From NCBI GenBank assembly GCA_936440205.1, contig OW387139.1:1911596-1975595 (forward strand): a stretch of DNA of 64,000 nucleotides, read 5' to 3'. This document shows positions 62,601 through 64,000 of this stretch, in pieces. Position 1 is the stretch's first letter. The number at the start of each line of letters is the position of its first letter. The notes beneath the pieces are model-generated. The model had not been told where the DNA came from. It saw only the letters and a list, made by a program, of their open reading frames with translations, and did no database searches. The stretch comes from Lepidonotus clava (lineage: Eukaryota; Annelida; Polychaeta; Phyllodocida; Polynoidae). The translations under genes were made by a program, and so were the position numbers.

Positions 62601-64000
62601 TGCCTATATGTGCCAGTCCCATGTTCTAGTCCATAGGGACTTTTCCCTTAGATGATCTCTATCGGGGAATGTCTAGGCCAGTCCCATGTTCTAGTCCATA
62701 GGGACCTTTCCCTTAGATGATCTCTATAGGGGAATGCCTATAGGTGCCAGTCCCATGTTCTAGTCCATAGGGACTTGTCCCTTAGATGATCTCTATCGGG
62801 GAATGTCTAGGCCAATCCCATGTTCTAGTCCATAGGGACTTTTCCCTTAGATGATCTGTATGGGGGAATTTCTAGACCAGTCCCATGTTCTAGTCCATAG
62901 GGACTTTTCCCTTAGATGATCTCTAAAGGGGAATGTCTAGGCCAGTCTCCTGTTCTAGTTCATAGGGCTTTTCCCATAGACGATCTCTCTCTTTTTTTTA
63001 AACACTTTTATTTATCCTGGATTAATACAGTTTAGTCAAGGACTAGTTTTCGCTGCCATCCAGCTCATATAAGTATAGTAATAAGTTATACAAGTTTACC
63101 AGCTACCAACAGTATTTGAACAAATAATAATAAAGATAAACAAACAATCAATTATATACAATACATAAAATTTAACACAAATAGTGGACCACATATAAAC
63201 AATTACAGAACAATTTTCATGAGTGTGCACATCAAGATCACGGTTATGAGTTATTATACAGAATTTATCTATTTAGGACTAAGAGTAGGGATGCCGTCAA
63301 GGACACATCCATATAAGATAATTACACTCAGCCACCAACTAATACAATTTTTAATTAGTAGAATATACGATTTGTTTTTAAAATATCCTTTTGCTCTAAT
63401 TTAAATCTACTGAGGGAATTAATGTTTCGCAAATCATTAGGTAGAGAGTTCCAATGCAATGCGCCTTGGAATAATATACTTCGTTCAAAATTCGAGATGT
63501 GACTTCTATATTCAATTAATACAGGAGCATCATAGCGTCTTAATGGAATAGCAGCTATTTGCAGAAATTCTTGGTTTCTAGATCTTTGGTACACAAAATT
63601 TAGTAAATGCATAAGCCTTTTTTCACAAAGGTAATTCATCCCACAATCAACATGCAATTAAGCAACACTACATCTATTGTTGCGTAATAAAAAAATCTCT
63701 ACAGCGGAATGTCTAGAGGGGCCAGTCCCATGTTCTAGTCCATAGGGACTTTTGCCTTAGATGATCTCTATAGGGGAATGTCTAGGCCAGTCCCATGTTC
63801 TAGTCCAAAGGGACTTTTCCCTTGGATGATCTCTATCGGGGAATGTCTATAGGTGCCAGTCTCAAGTTCCAGTCTGTAGGAAACTATTCTGTTAGAAGGG
63901 CCACACCCATGTTCTGATATATCTTTTGATGAATCTCTCCTTGTCTGCAGGACACAATTCTGGCCCGGGCTGAGCTGAGAGAGGACTTTGACCAGAGATG
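59434..64000 (+). CDS. DEG/ENaC-type cation channel, 5' part (runs off window)
   Basis: Subunit of a degenerin/epithelial sodium channel (ASIC-like superfamily), a trimeric Na+-conducting plasma-membrane channel. Four exons are seen: 59434-59670, 60609-60741, 61529-61610 and 63951 to the edge, with GT/AG ends and consistent phases. In order: cytosolic N-terminus (NPFNEEEKKKVVTAHN), the pre-TM1 gating segment (SSCNGLPNIQRSG), RRACWVGLFLAGTGLTIWQV as TM1, then FLKYPVNI, SLTFPAVSICNTNQIRKSAL and the start of the extracellular domain. FPAVxxCNxNxxR after TM1 is the family signature. The near-invariant His-Gly before TM1 reads Asn-Gly here. At least one upstream exon is missing, since the first seen codon is split; ligand class cannot be told from this part. 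Confidence 0.9.
59690..59870. mobile_element. AACGTT-rich element (diverged) in DEG/ENaC intron
   Basis: GCAACACTATTATAACATTG, TTCGGTTCTTGTTACGTTAT and GACGGCACCC match the family words. Confidence 0.55.
59871..60608. other. Intron after exon a, nothing recognised
   Basis: No further repeat or exon seen before the TTCTTCAG acceptor. Confidence 0.45.
60609..60741 (+). CDS. DEG/ENaC exon b (TM1 end, FPAV motif)
   Basis: Encodes LTIWQVSATIIAFLKYPVNI, HIIINFSSSLTFPAVSICN and TNQIR. Acceptor TTCTTCAG, donor ATCAG/GTCAGT. The donor sequence is the first unit of the array that follows. Confidence 0.93.
60742..61140. repeat. Donor-derived 17-bp minisatellite
   Basis: About 20 copies of GTCACAAGGTCAGGTCA starting exactly at the exon b junction. 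Nearly every unit recreates CAG/GTCAGT, so the intron opens with a string of donor-like sites. Units diverge towards 61,140. Confidence 0.9.
61225..61450. mobile_element. AACGTT-rich element (diverged) in DEG/ENaC intron
   Basis: TTGGTTCTCGTTACTTTATT, AGACTGACCCAAACAGTGCA and GTTTGCCTG mark the family, with many changes. Confidence 0.5.
61529..61610 (+). CDS. DEG/ENaC exon c
   Basis: Encodes KSALPSFRSLLEDILPHSYN then QNTTRGM, the first extracellular stretch after the FPAV motif. NTT is a possible N-glycosylation site. Acceptor CACTCTACAG, donor CATG/GTAAGC. Confidence 0.9.
61611..62029. other. Intron start after exon c
   Basis: No exon or repeat recognised before the 65-bp array begins. Confidence 0.4.
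62030..62990. repeat. Minisatellite, 65-bp unit (left block)
   Basis: About 14 copies of TTAGATGATCTCTATAGGGG / AATGTCTAGGCCAGTCCCAT / GTTCTAGTCCATAGGGACTT / TTCCC. Two alternating variants (CTATCGGGG and CTATAGGGGAATGCC) form a higher-order pattern. The array continues beyond an inserted LINE at 63,695. Confidence 0.93.
62991..63692 (-). mobile_element. 5'-truncated LINE 3' end
   Basis: Minus-strand fragment of about 700 bp inserted in the 65-bp array. The open frame 63,657-63,355 encodes the C-terminal tail of a LINE polyprotein: QRSRNQEFLQIAAIPLRRYD, SNFERSILFQGALHWNSLPN and LRNINSLSRFKLEQKDIL. The WNSLPxxLRxxxSLxxFK pattern is typical of jockey/CR1-like elements. The 3' end is an A-rich tail (T run at 62,991). 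ATCTCT at both edges is a likely target duplication. No RT domain is included, so this is a dead 5'-truncated copy. Confidence 0.8.
63693..63950. repeat. 65-bp array (right block), running into an acceptor
   Basis: Three further units of the 65-bp array, the last ones diverged. The final diverged unit (ACCCATGTTCTGATATATCT then TTTGATGAATCTCTCC) runs straight into the TTGTCTGCAG acceptor of the next exon. Confidence 0.85.
63951..64000 (+). CDS. DEG/ENaC exon d (partial)
   Basis: After TTGTCTGCAG the frame reads DTILARAELREDFDQR and continues past the window edge. Phase 0 matches exon c. Confidence 0.85.

Noticed and set aside
62030-63900. CRISPR-like look of evenly spaced 65-bp repeats
   Set aside because: Units are contiguous with no unique spacers, and the context is a eukaryotic intron.

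Overview
The window reads as invertebrate animal nuclear DNA, most likely amphioxus (Branchiostoma). The genes have many short exons with consensus splice sites, and small DNA transposons (MITEs) are very dense. By my own tally minisatellites fill roughly 14-15 kb of the 64 kb. Several arrays are built from exon-intron junctions, a habit I recall being described in amphioxus. The species call is inference; no marker gene proves it.

Layout. Positions 1-16,380 look intergenic: long minisatellites (units of about 32, 33, 16, 12, 24 and 30 bp, plus a TG tract), a short array rich in CRE-like TGACGTCA octamers, several MITEs, and no gene I can support. Positions 16,381-21,607 hold a young, nearly whole Ngaro-type tyrosine-recombinase retroelement with the diagnostic A1-ORFs-B1-A2-B2 split direct repeats. 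It sits exactly at the end of a TTAA-flanked MITE. Positions 22,138-31,890 are intergenic: copies of a dispersed element rich in AACGTT, a possible LTR-type remnant, a 1.7 kb array of 20-bp units, and MITEs.

Positions 32,112-47,129 (minus strand) hold a complete ten-exon SLC22-like solute carrier gene of 750 codons, with every splice phase consistent. Five exon edges (exon 2 tail, exon 3 head, exon 5 head, exon 7 head, exon 9 tail) are each copied with their splice site into a tandem array in the neighbouring intron. Intron 2 consists almost wholly of two such arrays facing each other. Coding exon 1 carries its own 39-bp and 18-bp in-frame repeats, and a MITE has inserted at the stop codon.

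Positions 47,170-59,400 hold an upstream array, the last two exons of an unrecognised cysteine-containing minus-strand gene (49,470-50,014), one weaker exon candidate, and MITEs. Positions 59,434-64,000 (plus strand) carry the start of a DEG/ENaC channel gene that runs off the window: the cytosolic N-terminus, TM1 and the FPAVSICN segment are seen. Its intron arrays start at a donor site and end at an acceptor, echoing the SLC22 pattern. No rRNA gene, convincing tRNA gene or CRISPR array was seen.
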